Positions 8,506 through 15,720 of a stretch of 56,475 nucleotides of DNA are shown here, in pieces. The first letter of the stretch is position 1. Each line of letters opens with the position of its first letter. Location: the NCBI RefSeq assembly GCF_022230955.1, contig NZ_JAKKFI010000074.1, positions 1 to 56,475 of the forward strand, read 5' to 3'. A program made the position numbers and the translations under genes. The notes below the pieces were generated by a model. It was not told the DNA's origin. It did no database searches and was given only the letters and a program-made list of their open reading frames with translations. The stretch comes from Micromonospora cabrerizensis (GTDB taxonomy: Bacteria; Actinomycetota; Actinomycetes; Mycobacteriales; Micromonosporaceae).

Positions 8506-9213
8506 TCAGCCGGCACGCAGAGCGTCGTCGACGCCCGTCTCCCGCCGGCCGAGGTGCGCCGGGTCCCGGCCGGACAGCAGATCCAGGGCCGCCTTCAGGC
8601 AGGCGCCGTTCTCGCGGGAGGAGCTGACCCGCCAGGTCTGCTCGTACTGCCTCGCGGTCTCGTCACCCACCCCGCTGGCGTCGATGCCGAGACCCCGGCA
8701 CAGTGCCACCGCGCGGGGGAGGTGGAACGACTGGGTCACGACCGTCGCGCGCCGTACCCCGAAGATCCGCTCGGCCCGCGCGCACGAGTCGTACGTGTCG
8801 AAGCCGGCGTGGTCGAGCACGACCTTGCGCGCCGGCACGCCCCGGTCGACCAACCAGCCCCGCATCGCGGCGGGTTCGTTGTAGTCCGCGTTCATGTTGT
8901 CACCGGACACCAGGATGGCCCGCACCTTGCCGGCGTCGAAGAGCCGCCGCGCGATCTCCAACCGGGCCGCGAGAAACGGCGACGGGCTGCCGTCGGTGTC
9001 CACCTTGGTCCCCAGCACCAGGGCGACGGGGGCGTCCGGCACGGTTGCCTCGCTGTAGATGTGGCCGTCGGCGGCGTCGCGGATCCACCTCACGCTGGCC
9101 ACCGTGCCGCCGGTCAGCAGCACCGCGCCGACCACCGCCGCCACGAGGGTACGACGAGCGAGGCGTCCGCGATTTCCGTACCACCGTCTGAGCGCACCGG
9201 ATCGTCCCCGCAT
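8506..9213 (-). CDS. DUF218 / SanA-YdcF-like membrane protein
   Basis: 235 aa. One N-terminal membrane anchor (about 21-45) and then a DUF218 domain outside or at the membrane: VALVLGTKV, VSGDNMNADYNEPAAM, DHAGFDTYDSCAR and VTQSFHLPRAV match the conserved strands and loops. SanA and YdcF relatives affect envelope integrity and vancomycin exclusion in enterobacteria; the biochemical role is not settled. It is convergent with the LacI gene with no room for a terminator between them and divergent from the type VII-like cassette. Confidence 0.85.
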   Translation of the reverse strand: MRGRSGALRRWYGNRGRLARRTLVAAVVGAVLLTGGTVASVRWIRDAADGHIYSEATVPDAPVALVLGTKVDTDGSPSPFLAARLEIARRLFDAGKVRAILVSGDNMNADYNEPAAMRGWLVDRGVPARKVVLDHAGFDTYDSCARAERIFGVRRATVVTQSFHLPRAVALCRGLGIDASGVGDETARQYEQTWRVSSSRENGACLKAALDLLSGRDPAHLGRRETGVDDALRAG

Positions 9214-9327
9214 GTCGAGAGAGTATTCGGGCCGCGCTCGATGCCCGGTCCGGGGCCGACCATGACGGTCCGTCGGGTTGGGGTTTCGTTGCTAGGGTTC
9301 CGTGGGCCAGGACGGGGAGGCTGCGGG

Positions 9328-10155
9328 ATGTCGGACGGTGCCGGGGACAGCTACACCGCGCGGGTGAGCGCCTACCGCCAGGAGCTGGCGGGTATGCGCG
9401 CGGGGCCACCCAGGACGGACGCGGTCGCGCAGGGCCGCGCCGACGGCGCGCACGGGTCGGTGGCCGTCGTCGCGGCGCGGGGCCGCCTGCAGTCGGTCGA
9501 GGTCGCCGCCCCGTTGCTGCGGATGTCCGGTGCGGAGCTGAGCCCTCTGGTCACGCAGGCGTCCAACACCGCGCTCGCCGAGACCCGTGCCCTGTCGTCC
9601 GATGTGGAGCAGGCCCCGGACATCGCGCGACTGACCGACGGTGTGGTGGCGGTCCTCGCGGAGAGCGAGCTGGCGATGCACCGCCTCCAGGGGGCGTTGG
9701 CCGAGGCTGTCGCCAAGGTGGGGCCGGCCACCGGGCTCGGCGGTGAGCTTCCCGCGCAGGGTCCCGCGGAGCTGCTGCACGGTGTCCTGGACGTCTTGAG
9801 GTCGGCGAGCGCGACGACGCCCGGCCCCGACCAGGTCGAGGAGGGTGAGCGTCGGTGGACCGGGTCCGACGACGCGGGGCAGGTCCTGGCCGAGGTGGAT
9901 GTCACCGGCCAGGTTGTTCGCCTGGAGCTGGTGCCTCGTGCCGGTCGGTTCACCTCCGTGGAGCTCGGCGAGTCGATCGTCGAGGCGGTCAATCGGGCGC
10001 TGGACGAGATCGAGCCGGCGGACGCCCCGCAGCACGGGCCGTCGTGGGAAGACCTCGGCGGTCGGGCGGCTGAGTTGCAGGAGGCCAGCATTCGACAGAT
10101 GGCTGCGCTGACCGGGGCGTTGACGGGGATGATGGCCCGCGTCCGGGAGCCGTGA
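9328..10155 (+). CDS. YbaB/EbfC-like protein with two modules, first gene of the toxin cassette
   Basis: 275 aa, no signal or membrane segment. Two segments resemble the YbaB/EbfC fold found near ESX secretion genes in actinomycetes: residues about 25-95 (VVAARGRLQSVEV, then a helix ending NTALAETRAL) and about 185-235 (AEVDVTGQVVRLELV, FTSVELGESIVEAVNRALDEI). YbaB proteins bind DNA as dimers; ESX-linked members (EspL-like) act as secretion-associated cytosolic factors. GGGGAGG lies 7 nt before the ATG. Only 25 bp separate it from the WXG100-like gene, so it probably leads the operon. The double-module reading is by eye and needs structure prediction. Confidence 0.65.
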   Translation: MSDGAGDSYTARVSAYRQELAGMRAGPPRTDAVAQGRADGAHGSVAVVAARGRLQSVEVAAPLLRMSGAELSPLVTQASNTALAETRALSSDVEQAPDIARLTDGVVAVLAESELAMHRLQGALAEAVAKVGPATGLGGELPAQGPAELLHGVLDVLRSASATTPGPDQVEEGERRWTGSDDAGQVLAEVDVTGQVVRLELVPRAGRFTSVELGESIVEAVNRALDEIEPADAPQHGPSWEDLGGRAAELQEASIRQMAALTGALTGMMARVREP

Positions 10156-10180
10156 CGATGATCGATCGAGGTGAGGCGTG

Positions 10181-10507
10181 ATGGCCGGCGAGATTGAGAT
10201 CAACCCGGAGGCGATCATCGAGGCGGGTGACGACATGGTCGCCTCGGCTCAGCGCATCCGCTCGGCGCTGTCCGCCTTCGACGCCGAGCTGGCCGCGTTC
10301 GGCGCGCCCTGGGGCAACGACGATCTCGGTTCGCTCATCGGGATGGTGTACGAGACGATCCGCGACCTCGCGCTGGAGAGCTACGACGCCAACCGGGTCG
10401 AGATCGAGGACATCGGCAAGTTGAGCCGGGTGATGGGCCTGAACTATCAGGAGACCGAGCGTGCCATCGTGGAGCACCTCGGCCGTTTCGGGGAGATGCT
10501 CAGCTGA
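10181..10507 (+). CDS. WXG100-like small protein
   Basis: 108 aa, entirely helical in appearance, with the central turn APWGNDD (W-x-G type) between two helices and the C-terminal signal YQETE, which matches the YxxxD/E export motif of type VII (ESX) substrates. Such proteins usually pair as helical hairpins and are exported with a partner. A GTG directly before the ATG is in frame and cannot be excluded. The gene ends 1 bp before the next gene, so coupling with the second WXG-like protein as its heterodimer partner is likely. No ESX core gene (EccC ATPase and so on) is in this window. Confidence 0.8.
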   Translation: MAGEIEINPEAIIEAGDDMVASAQRIRSALSAFDAELAAFGAPWGNDDLGSLIGMVYETIRDLALESYDANRVEIEDIGKLSRVMGLNYQETERAIVEHLGRFGEMLS

Positions 10508-10508
10508 C

Positions 10509-11003
10509 ATGGGAATGACGCTGCCTGCCGAGTTGGTGTCCCTGCTGGGTTTTCTGGGCTATACCTGGCCCGAGGCCGACGAGACCAAGTTGCTGGAGAT
10601 GGGCCAGGCGTGGCTCGCCTTCCCGGACCGTCTGGCGGCGCCGGTGGCCGACGCGGACAGCTCGGCACGGCAGGTGTGGACCGACAACCGGGACGACGCC
10701 ATCGAGCGTTTCCAGGCCACCTGGCAGGCCGGCGACTCGGCGAAGACGAACCTCGACGACGGGGCCACCGCGGCGGCGTTGATCGGCGCCGGGCTGATGG
10801 TGTGCGCCGGTATCGTGCTGGCCCTCAAGATCAACGTGATTGTGCAGCTCACGTTGCTGGCCATCCAGATCGCGCAGGCCGTCGCGACGGCGGCGGTCAC
10901 CTTCGGTGCCTCGTTGCTGGAGATTCCGATCTTCAAGCTCATCACCGGCGCCCTCATCGACCAACTGCTGAACATGGCGACCGAGGCGGTACTCGGTGGG
11001 TAG
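10509..11003 (+). CDS. WXG100-like delivery protein with hydrophobic C-terminal region
   Basis: 164 aa. Residues about 1-95 look like the N-terminal domain of large actinomycete polymorphic toxins of the CpnT type (PELVSLLGFLGYTWPEADE, then long helices with VWTDNRDDAIERFQATW). Residues about 98-160 contain two to three hydrophobic helices (AALIGAGLMVCAGIVLALKI and VATAAVTFGASLLEI). In CpnT-like proteins this kind of N-terminus continues into a toxin; here the reading frame stops after LGG and the toxin begins in the +1 frame 8 bp earlier. It may be a separate delivery subunit, or the two may once have been fused. Confidence 0.7.
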   Translation: MGMTLPAELVSLLGFLGYTWPEADETKLLEMGQAWLAFPDRLAAPVADADSSARQVWTDNRDDAIERFQATWQAGDSAKTNLDDGATAAALIGAGLMVCAGIVLALKINVIVQLTLLAIQIAQAVATAAVTFGASLLEIPIFKLITGALIDQLLNMATEAVLGG

Positions 11004-11481
11004 CCGTGGCAAGGCAGGCCTCTTCCGGCCGGTCGAGAAGTGGCTCCGGGCGCGGATGCGCCACCGCCGCTACGAGCACATCTTTCGGGGCCACGTCAAC
11101 GCCAACGCCACCCCGCCCCGCGGCACCGGCTTCCACCACCGCTTCCTGGGGGAGAACCCGCCCGGCGCCCGAGTCCGCGTCGACCCCGACGGCCGGGAGA
11201 TGATCCTGGAGCGGCATGTCGACGGCACGTACCGGGCCCGGGTCGACGTGCTCGACGACGGCGGCGTCTGGCGTCAGAAGCGGGGTTCGAGCACCTTCTT
11301 CCCGGACAACTGGACGCCGCAGCGGGTCGACGAGACGATCCAGGACGCGTTCCGGTCGGGGGGTCCGCACCCGGCCGATCCGAACAAGTGGCAGGGTAGG
11401 GCCAACGGGGTGGTCGTGGAGGGCTTCTACAATCCGGGCGGCACGACGTGGTATTCGGCCTGGCCAGTGGGGGGAAGCTGA
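10996..11481 (+). CDS. EndoU-like nuclease toxin, encoded separately from its delivery domain
   Basis: 161 aa. The pattern fits the bacterial EndoU ribonuclease toxin fold: HIFRGH at 28-33, GFHH at 45-48, a strand pair (REMILERHVDGTYRARV), SSTFFPDNWTPQRVDETI, and a C-terminal GTTWYSAWPV. His28, one of His47/48, a Lys/Arg near RQKRGSS and the final Thr/Tyr are the expected active-site positions. It starts with GTG at 10996, overlapping the preceding gene by 8 bp, and is followed after 2 bp by a probable immunity gene. No signal peptide, so export would depend on the neighbouring WXG-like proteins. The EndoU call is by motif only; another small RNase fold is possible. Confidence 0.65.
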   Translation: MGSRGKAGLFRPVEKWLRARMRHRRYEHIFRGHVNANATPPRGTGFHHRFLGENPPGARVRVDPDGREMILERHVDGTYRARVDVLDDGGVWRQKRGSSTFFPDNWTPQRVDETIQDAFRSGGPHPADPNKWQGRANGVVVEGFYNPGGTTWYSAWPVGGS

Positions 11482-11483
11482 CG

Positions 11484-11897
11484 ATGGGGCACGTTGAGTT
11501 CGGCCGTAACCAGTACGGTGCGCCGACCATGACGAGCGGCGACCGGCACTTTCGCGACCTCGCCTCCCAACTCACCAGCGACATCCAGAGCTACGCCCCG
11601 GACTGCCTGGAGCTGTTGCAGTGCGTCGACGACGTGGTGTCCGGGCGTTCCGCGTACGAGGAGTACGAGGGCAACTCCGCCGTCGTGCGCTGCACGCCGA
11701 CCGGTGTCACGGTGGACAGCCTCGGCCCTGTCCCCTCGGGCACGACGTACACGGTCGACGAGGCGCGCGCGGTCATCCTCACCTACTTCGACTTCCTGGC
11801 CCCGTCCGTCCAGGACAGGAAGCGGCACCTGGCGACCTGGGAGCAGGAGCACGGCGGCCCGTTCCCCGGCCGTCACCTGCTGCGCCTCGACGACTGA
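11484..11897 (+). CDS. probable immunity protein for the EndoU-like toxin
   Basis: 137 aa, acidic, no signal peptide or membrane segment. It follows the toxin by 2 bp with GGGGGAAG upstream of ATG 11484, the classical position of an immunity gene. The sequence contains a long helix (FRDLASQLTSDIQSY), a strand pair (SAVVRCTPTGVTVDSLG) and a C-terminal helix pair (RAVILTYFDFLAPSVQDRKR). I do not recognise a named family. The role is inferred from position, size and charge. Confidence 0.65.
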   Translation: MGHVEFGRNQYGAPTMTSGDRHFRDLASQLTSDIQSYAPDCLELLQCVDDVVSGRSAYEEYEGNSAVVRCTPTGVTVDSLGPVPSGTTYTVDEARAVILTYFDFLAPSVQDRKRHLATWEQEHGGPFPGRHLLRLDD

Positions 11898-11906
11898 GGC
11901 CCGCCC

Positions 11907-13241
11907 TCAGCTTCGGCTCCACCGCTGGCTGGTGCTGCCGGTGCAGGTCGACAGGACCACCTGCGTGCCGTTGGCGGTTGCCGCGGCGTTCGGTGTGACG
12001 CAGAGGCCGGACTGCAGCCCGGCGACGGTGCCGTCGGTGTTGAGGTTCCACTGCTGGTTGGTACCGCCGTTGCAGTCCCAGATGATCACCCGTGTGCCCG
12101 CCGTGGTGCCCGCGCCCTCGGCGTCCAGGCACTTGGTGCCGTACACCTGGAGTTGCCTGGTGGCGGTCGGCGTCCACTGCTGGTTGCTGCCGCCGTTGCA
12201 GTCCCACAGGGCCACCTGGGTGCCGTTCGTCTGCGACCGGGACGGGACGTCCAGGCAGCGGCCGGCGTTGACGTTGCGCAGCGGCCCGGCCGTGCCGCCC
12301 GGCGGCGGTGTGGTCGGGCTCGTGGTGTCCAGGCCGACGAAGCGGACGGCCTGCGCGGCGTCGAACGGGATGGAGTGGCCGTACCCCTGGAAGCTGATCG
12401 CCTCGACCGGTGCCGTGCCGCCGGTGCCGCCGTACCGGGTACGGGTGGCACTGGTCTGTGGGGAGTCGGTGTAGCCGGGGGTCTGCGACACGCCCTGCAC
12501 GTTCGTCCACTGCTTGACCTGTTCGCCGAAGTTGACGTAGCTCAGCGTGGTGTCCGTGGTGCCGTGCCAGATCTGCACCCGGGGACGCGGGCCGGTGTAT
12601 CCCGGGTACGCGTTGCGAACCAGGTCACCCCACTGCTGGGGGGTCCGGACGATCCGTCCGCCGGAGCACTCGCTGTTCCACTCCGCGCCGTTGCCGGTGG
12701 CGAAGCACCCGAACGGCACCCCGGACGAGCTGAAGCCGGCGTTGAACAGATCCGGGTAGAGGCCGAGCATCACGTTGGTCATCATGGCGCCTGAGGAGAA
12801 CCCGCCCACGGCGATCCGGTTCGCGTCGACCGGGTAGCGACTGCGGACGTGGTCGACCATGGACCTGAGGCCGACGGGGTCGCTGCCGCCGTCGCGCCGC
12901 AGTGCCTGGGCTGAGGAGACGTCCCAGCACTTGCTGCTCCGGGTCACCGACGGGTAGATCACGATGAAGCCGTAACGGTCGGCCAGGGTGCTGAGCCCGA
13001 ATCCGCTGTGCACCGCCGGGCCGCTGCCGGTGCAGTAGTGCAGCGCGAGGAGCAGGGCCGGCTGGGCCGCGACCCGGTCCGGCACGTACAGGTGCATCTG
13101 GAGGTTCGTGGGGTTGGCGCCGAAGGTGGTCACCTGGGTGAGCGTCGCGGCCGATGCCGGGGTGGCGACCGTGACCACGGCTGTCATCGTCGCCAAGGCA
13201 GTGGCCAGCGCGGCGGCCAGCGGTGCGATCCTTGATCTCAT
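11907..13241 (-). CDS. secreted PHB-depolymerase/CE1-type esterase with C-terminal ricin CBM13
   Basis: 444 aa. Signal peptide about 1-32 (ends PASA-A). Residues about 33-315 are an alpha/beta hydrolase of the PHB depolymerase / acetylxylan-feruloyl esterase group: LALHYCTGSG oxyanion region, nucleophile elbow GGFSSGAMM, and GYGHSIPFDA supplying the His. Residues about 318-444 form a ricin-type trefoil with NQQW, NQQW and SQRW boxes. With the neighbouring arabinofuranosidase this suggests removal of acyl groups from arabinoxylan. The start at 13241 has AGAGGAA upstream; an upstream in-frame codon at 13286 is rejected. It ends 9 bp from the convergent immunity gene. Confidence 0.9.
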   Translation of the reverse strand: MRSRIAPLAAALATALATMTAVVTVATPASAATLTQVTTFGANPTNLQMHLYVPDRVAAQPALLLALHYCTGSGPAVHSGFGLSTLADRYGFIVIYPSVTRSSKCWDVSSAQALRRDGGSDPVGLRSMVDHVRSRYPVDANRIAVGGFSSGAMMTNVMLGLYPDLFNAGFSSSGVPFGCFATGNGAEWNSECSGGRIVRTPQQWGDLVRNAYPGYTGPRPRVQIWHGTTDTTLSYVNFGEQVKQWTNVQGVSQTPGYTDSPQTSATRTRYGGTGGTAPVEAISFQGYGHSIPFDAAQAVRFVGLDTTSPTTPPPGGTAGPLRNVNAGRCLDVPSRSQTNGTQVALWDCNGGSNQQWTPTATRQLQVYGTKCLDAEGAGTTAGTRVIIWDCNGGTNQQWNLNTDGTVAGLQSGLCVTPNAAATANGTQVVLSTCTGSTSQRWSRS

Positions 13242-13288
13242 CGTCGGTTCCTCTGGTCGTGAGCGTGGACGCTGATCGCCTCGCATCG

Positions 13289-13317
13289 ACTGTGAGCGAT
13301 AACATGCGGGTCGTCAA
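13289..13317 (-). promoter_or_regulatory. promoter with LacI-type operator upstream of the esterase
   Basis: Read leftward, TTGACG (13317-13312), a 17-nt spacer and CACAGT (13294-13289) form a plausible promoter. Overlapping it, TGTGAGCGATAACA at 13291-13304 is an imperfect palindrome with a central CG, the usual shape of LacI-family operators at actinomycete polysaccharidase genes. The rest of the 367-bp gap up to the arabinofuranosidase start shows nothing else I can support. Confidence 0.45.
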
Positions 13318-13608
13318 GATGTAACGTATGACGTCTTCGATGGGCCCGAGGCGTCTGTGCTGGTGCCGCTCGGGTCGGGGCCCTTGAGATTGTCGAACCG
13401 ACCATGACATTCTTGGCCGTCGATTGCCCACCGCGCCTGCGGGGGCCGACGCCCGTCCACTGGGCAGCCGGGGTCCGACCAGGATCCCGGGGGACGGGGC
13501 ACGAGCGACGGGACACCGGGGCCTGTCCGTCCACGAGATCGCCCCGCCACCGCGTCGCATCCGTCCGGCTGGGCGACCCACCGTCGTTCACCGCGAAGGA
13601 CATCCGCC

Positions 13609-15669
13609 ATGAACCTCCCGAGAAGCCGCGCGACGCTGCTGGCGAGCCTGCTGCTGGCCGCGACCGCGTTCTCCGGCGTCAACCCACCCAACGCCAGCGC
13701 CGCACCCGACCCGGCCACCGTCACCGTCGACGCCCGGGCGGGGATGGCGACCGTGCCCGACACCGCGCTGGGCGTCAACCACGCCATCTGGGACCAGAAC
13801 CTCGGCACCCCCGAGACGTCAGACCTGCTCCGCGACGCCGGCGTGCAGATGATGCGTTACCCCGGCGGCTCGTACGCCGACATCTACCACTGGAAGGACC
13901 ACACCGCGCCCGGCGGCTACGTCGCGCCGAACACCGACTTCGACACCTTCATGGCAGCGGTCCGGCGGGCCGGCGCGCAACCGATGATCATCGCGAACTA
14001 CGGCACCGGCACGCCCGAGGAAGCCGCCGACTGGGTGCGGTACGCCAACGTGACCAAGGGGTACGGCGCGCGGTACTGGACGGTCGGCAACGAGAACTAC
14101 GGCAACGGCCACTACGGGTCCGCCTGGGAGGCGGACGACCACCCGGACAAGAGCGCGACACAGTACGCGAGGCTGGTCGTCGAGTACGCCGACGCCATGA
14201 AGGCGGTCGACCCCAGCATCAGGGTCGGCGCCGTGCTCACCATGCCGGGCAACTGGCCGGACGGAATCACCGCCGGCAGCGACCCGGGCCCGTGGAACCA
14301 GACCGTGCTCTCCATCGCCGGCCCGAAGATCGATTTCGTGGACGTGCACTGGTACCCGGGCGGCACCGCCGCCGACTCGCTGGCCCGCACCAGCCACATC
14401 CCCGATGCGACGTACCTGCTGCGGCAGCAGCTCAGCCGTTACGCCGGCGCGAACGCCGACCGCATCGGCATCAGCTTCACCGAGCTGAACGTCGATGCCG
14501 GACGGACCACCCAACCGGCCGCGCTCTTCCTGGCCGACGCCTACAGCGAGCTGCTGGCCAACGGCATCTTCACCGTCCACTGGTGGAACGTGCACAACGG
14601 CATCGGCACCGTCACGGAGGTGGCCGGCCAGACCGACTACGGCGACTTCGGCATGTTGTCCAGCGGCACCTGCACCGAGGACGGTTCGGTCTGCGAACCA
14701 CCACTGAACACACCGTTCGCGCCGTACCACGGGCTGAGCATGATGAAGCTCTTCGCCCGGGCCGGTGACCAGTTCGTGCGGGCCGCCAGCGACGAGCCGC
14801 TGGTCAGCGCGCACGCGGTCCGGCGGGCCAACGGCGACCTCGCGGTGCTGCTGGTCAACAAGGACCCGGACAACGCCCACCCCGTCACCGTCGACTATGC
14901 CGGGTTCACCCCGTCGACCGCCGCGCCGACGGTGTCCACCCTCACCAACGGCGCCACCGGCATCGCCACCGGCCAGTCCGGCTCCGCGACCAGCCGGACG
15001 CTGCCGGCGTACTCGTTGACCACGCTCGTGCTGCGACCGGCCGGCGCGACCGCCGGGCGGCCCTCGGCACCTGGCCAGCCCACCGCCAGCGGTGTCACCG
15101 ACCGGGGCGCGACGATCTCCTGGCCGGCGGCAACGCCGGGCGGCAGCCCGATCGCCAAGTACGAGGTGTACCGGCAGAACGGCGGGGTCAGCGAACAGCT
15201 CGGCGAGACGGCGACGACGTCGTTCACGGTTGGCAACCTCGTGCCGGGCAGCCGGTACACCGTCAACGTGCTGGCCCGGGACACCGCCGGCCGGGTGTCC
15301 TGGGCCTCGCCGCCGCTCACCTTCGCCACCGGTGGCCCCGCCGCCAGCGCGTGCACCGTCCGGTTTACCGCGAACAGCGACTGGGGCAACGGCTACATCG
15401 GCGGCGTCGAGATCCTCAACACCGGGACCAGCCCGGTCAACGGGTGGACGCTCACCTGGACCTGGCCCACCGGCTGGCAGCAGGTGAGCAGCGGCTGGAG
15501 CGCCACCTGGGAGCAGGTCGGCGCGGCCGTGCGGGTCACACCCACCGACGACAACCGGCAGATCGCCGCCGGCGGCAGCGTCAGCGCCGGCTTCGTCGGC
15601 GCGTACAGCGGGCCGAACGTGCCGCCCACGGCGTTCACCCTCAACGGCACCGTCTGCACCAGCGGCTGA
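13609..15669 (+). CDS. secreted GH51-like alpha-L-arabinofuranosidase with FN3 and CBM2
   Basis: 686 aa. Signal peptide about 1-32 (NASA-A). Residues about 35-480 form a clan GH-A type barrel followed by a beta domain; the acid/base is in WTVGNENYG (NE pair) and the nucleophile probably in SFTELN, with HWYPGG and HWWNVHNG around the active site. Residues about 486-575 are one fibronectin type III domain and about 582-686 a cellulose-binding CBM2 (ACTVRFTANSDWGNGY, conserved Trp residues, GTVC end). It probably debranches arabinoxylan while attached to plant cell wall cellulose. No clear GGAGG; GAAGGAC lies 7 nt before the ATG. The exact GH family needs a profile search. Confidence 0.85.
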   Translation: MNLPRSRATLLASLLLAATAFSGVNPPNASAAPDPATVTVDARAGMATVPDTALGVNHAIWDQNLGTPETSDLLRDAGVQMMRYPGGSYADIYHWKDHTAPGGYVAPNTDFDTFMAAVRRAGAQPMIIANYGTGTPEEAADWVRYANVTKGYGARYWTVGNENYGNGHYGSAWEADDHPDKSATQYARLVVEYADAMKAVDPSIRVGAVLTMPGNWPDGITAGSDPGPWNQTVLSIAGPKIDFVDVHWYPGGTAADSLARTSHIPDATYLLRQQLSRYAGANADRIGISFTELNVDAGRTTQPAALFLADAYSELLANGIFTVHWWNVHNGIGTVTEVAGQTDYGDFGMLSSGTCTEDGSVCEPPLNTPFAPYHGLSMMKLFARAGDQFVRAASDEPLVSAHAVRRANGDLAVLLVNKDPDNAHPVTVDYAGFTPSTAAPTVSTLTNGATGIATGQSGSATSRTLPAYSLTTLVLRPAGATAGRPSAPGQPTASGVTDRGATISWPAATPGGSPIAKYEVYRQNGGVSEQLGETATTSFTVGNLVPGSRYTVNVLARDTAGRVSWASPPLTFATGGPAASACTVRFTANSDWGNGYIGGVEILNTGTSPVNGWTLTWTWPTGWQQVSSGWSATWEQVGAAVRVTPTDDNRQIAAGGSVSAGFVGAYSGPNVPPTAFTLNGTVCTSG

Positions 15670-15683
15670 CGCCACGTCGCGGT

Positions 15684-15712
15684 CCGGCTGGCCCGCTCGT
15701 CGGGCCAGCCGG
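15684..15712. terminator. bidirectional terminator
   Basis: Perfect 12-bp stem (CCGGCTGGCCCG / CGGGCCAGCCGG) with a 5-nt loop between convergent genes. Confidence 0.8.
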
Positions 15713-15720
15713 AAGCCCCG

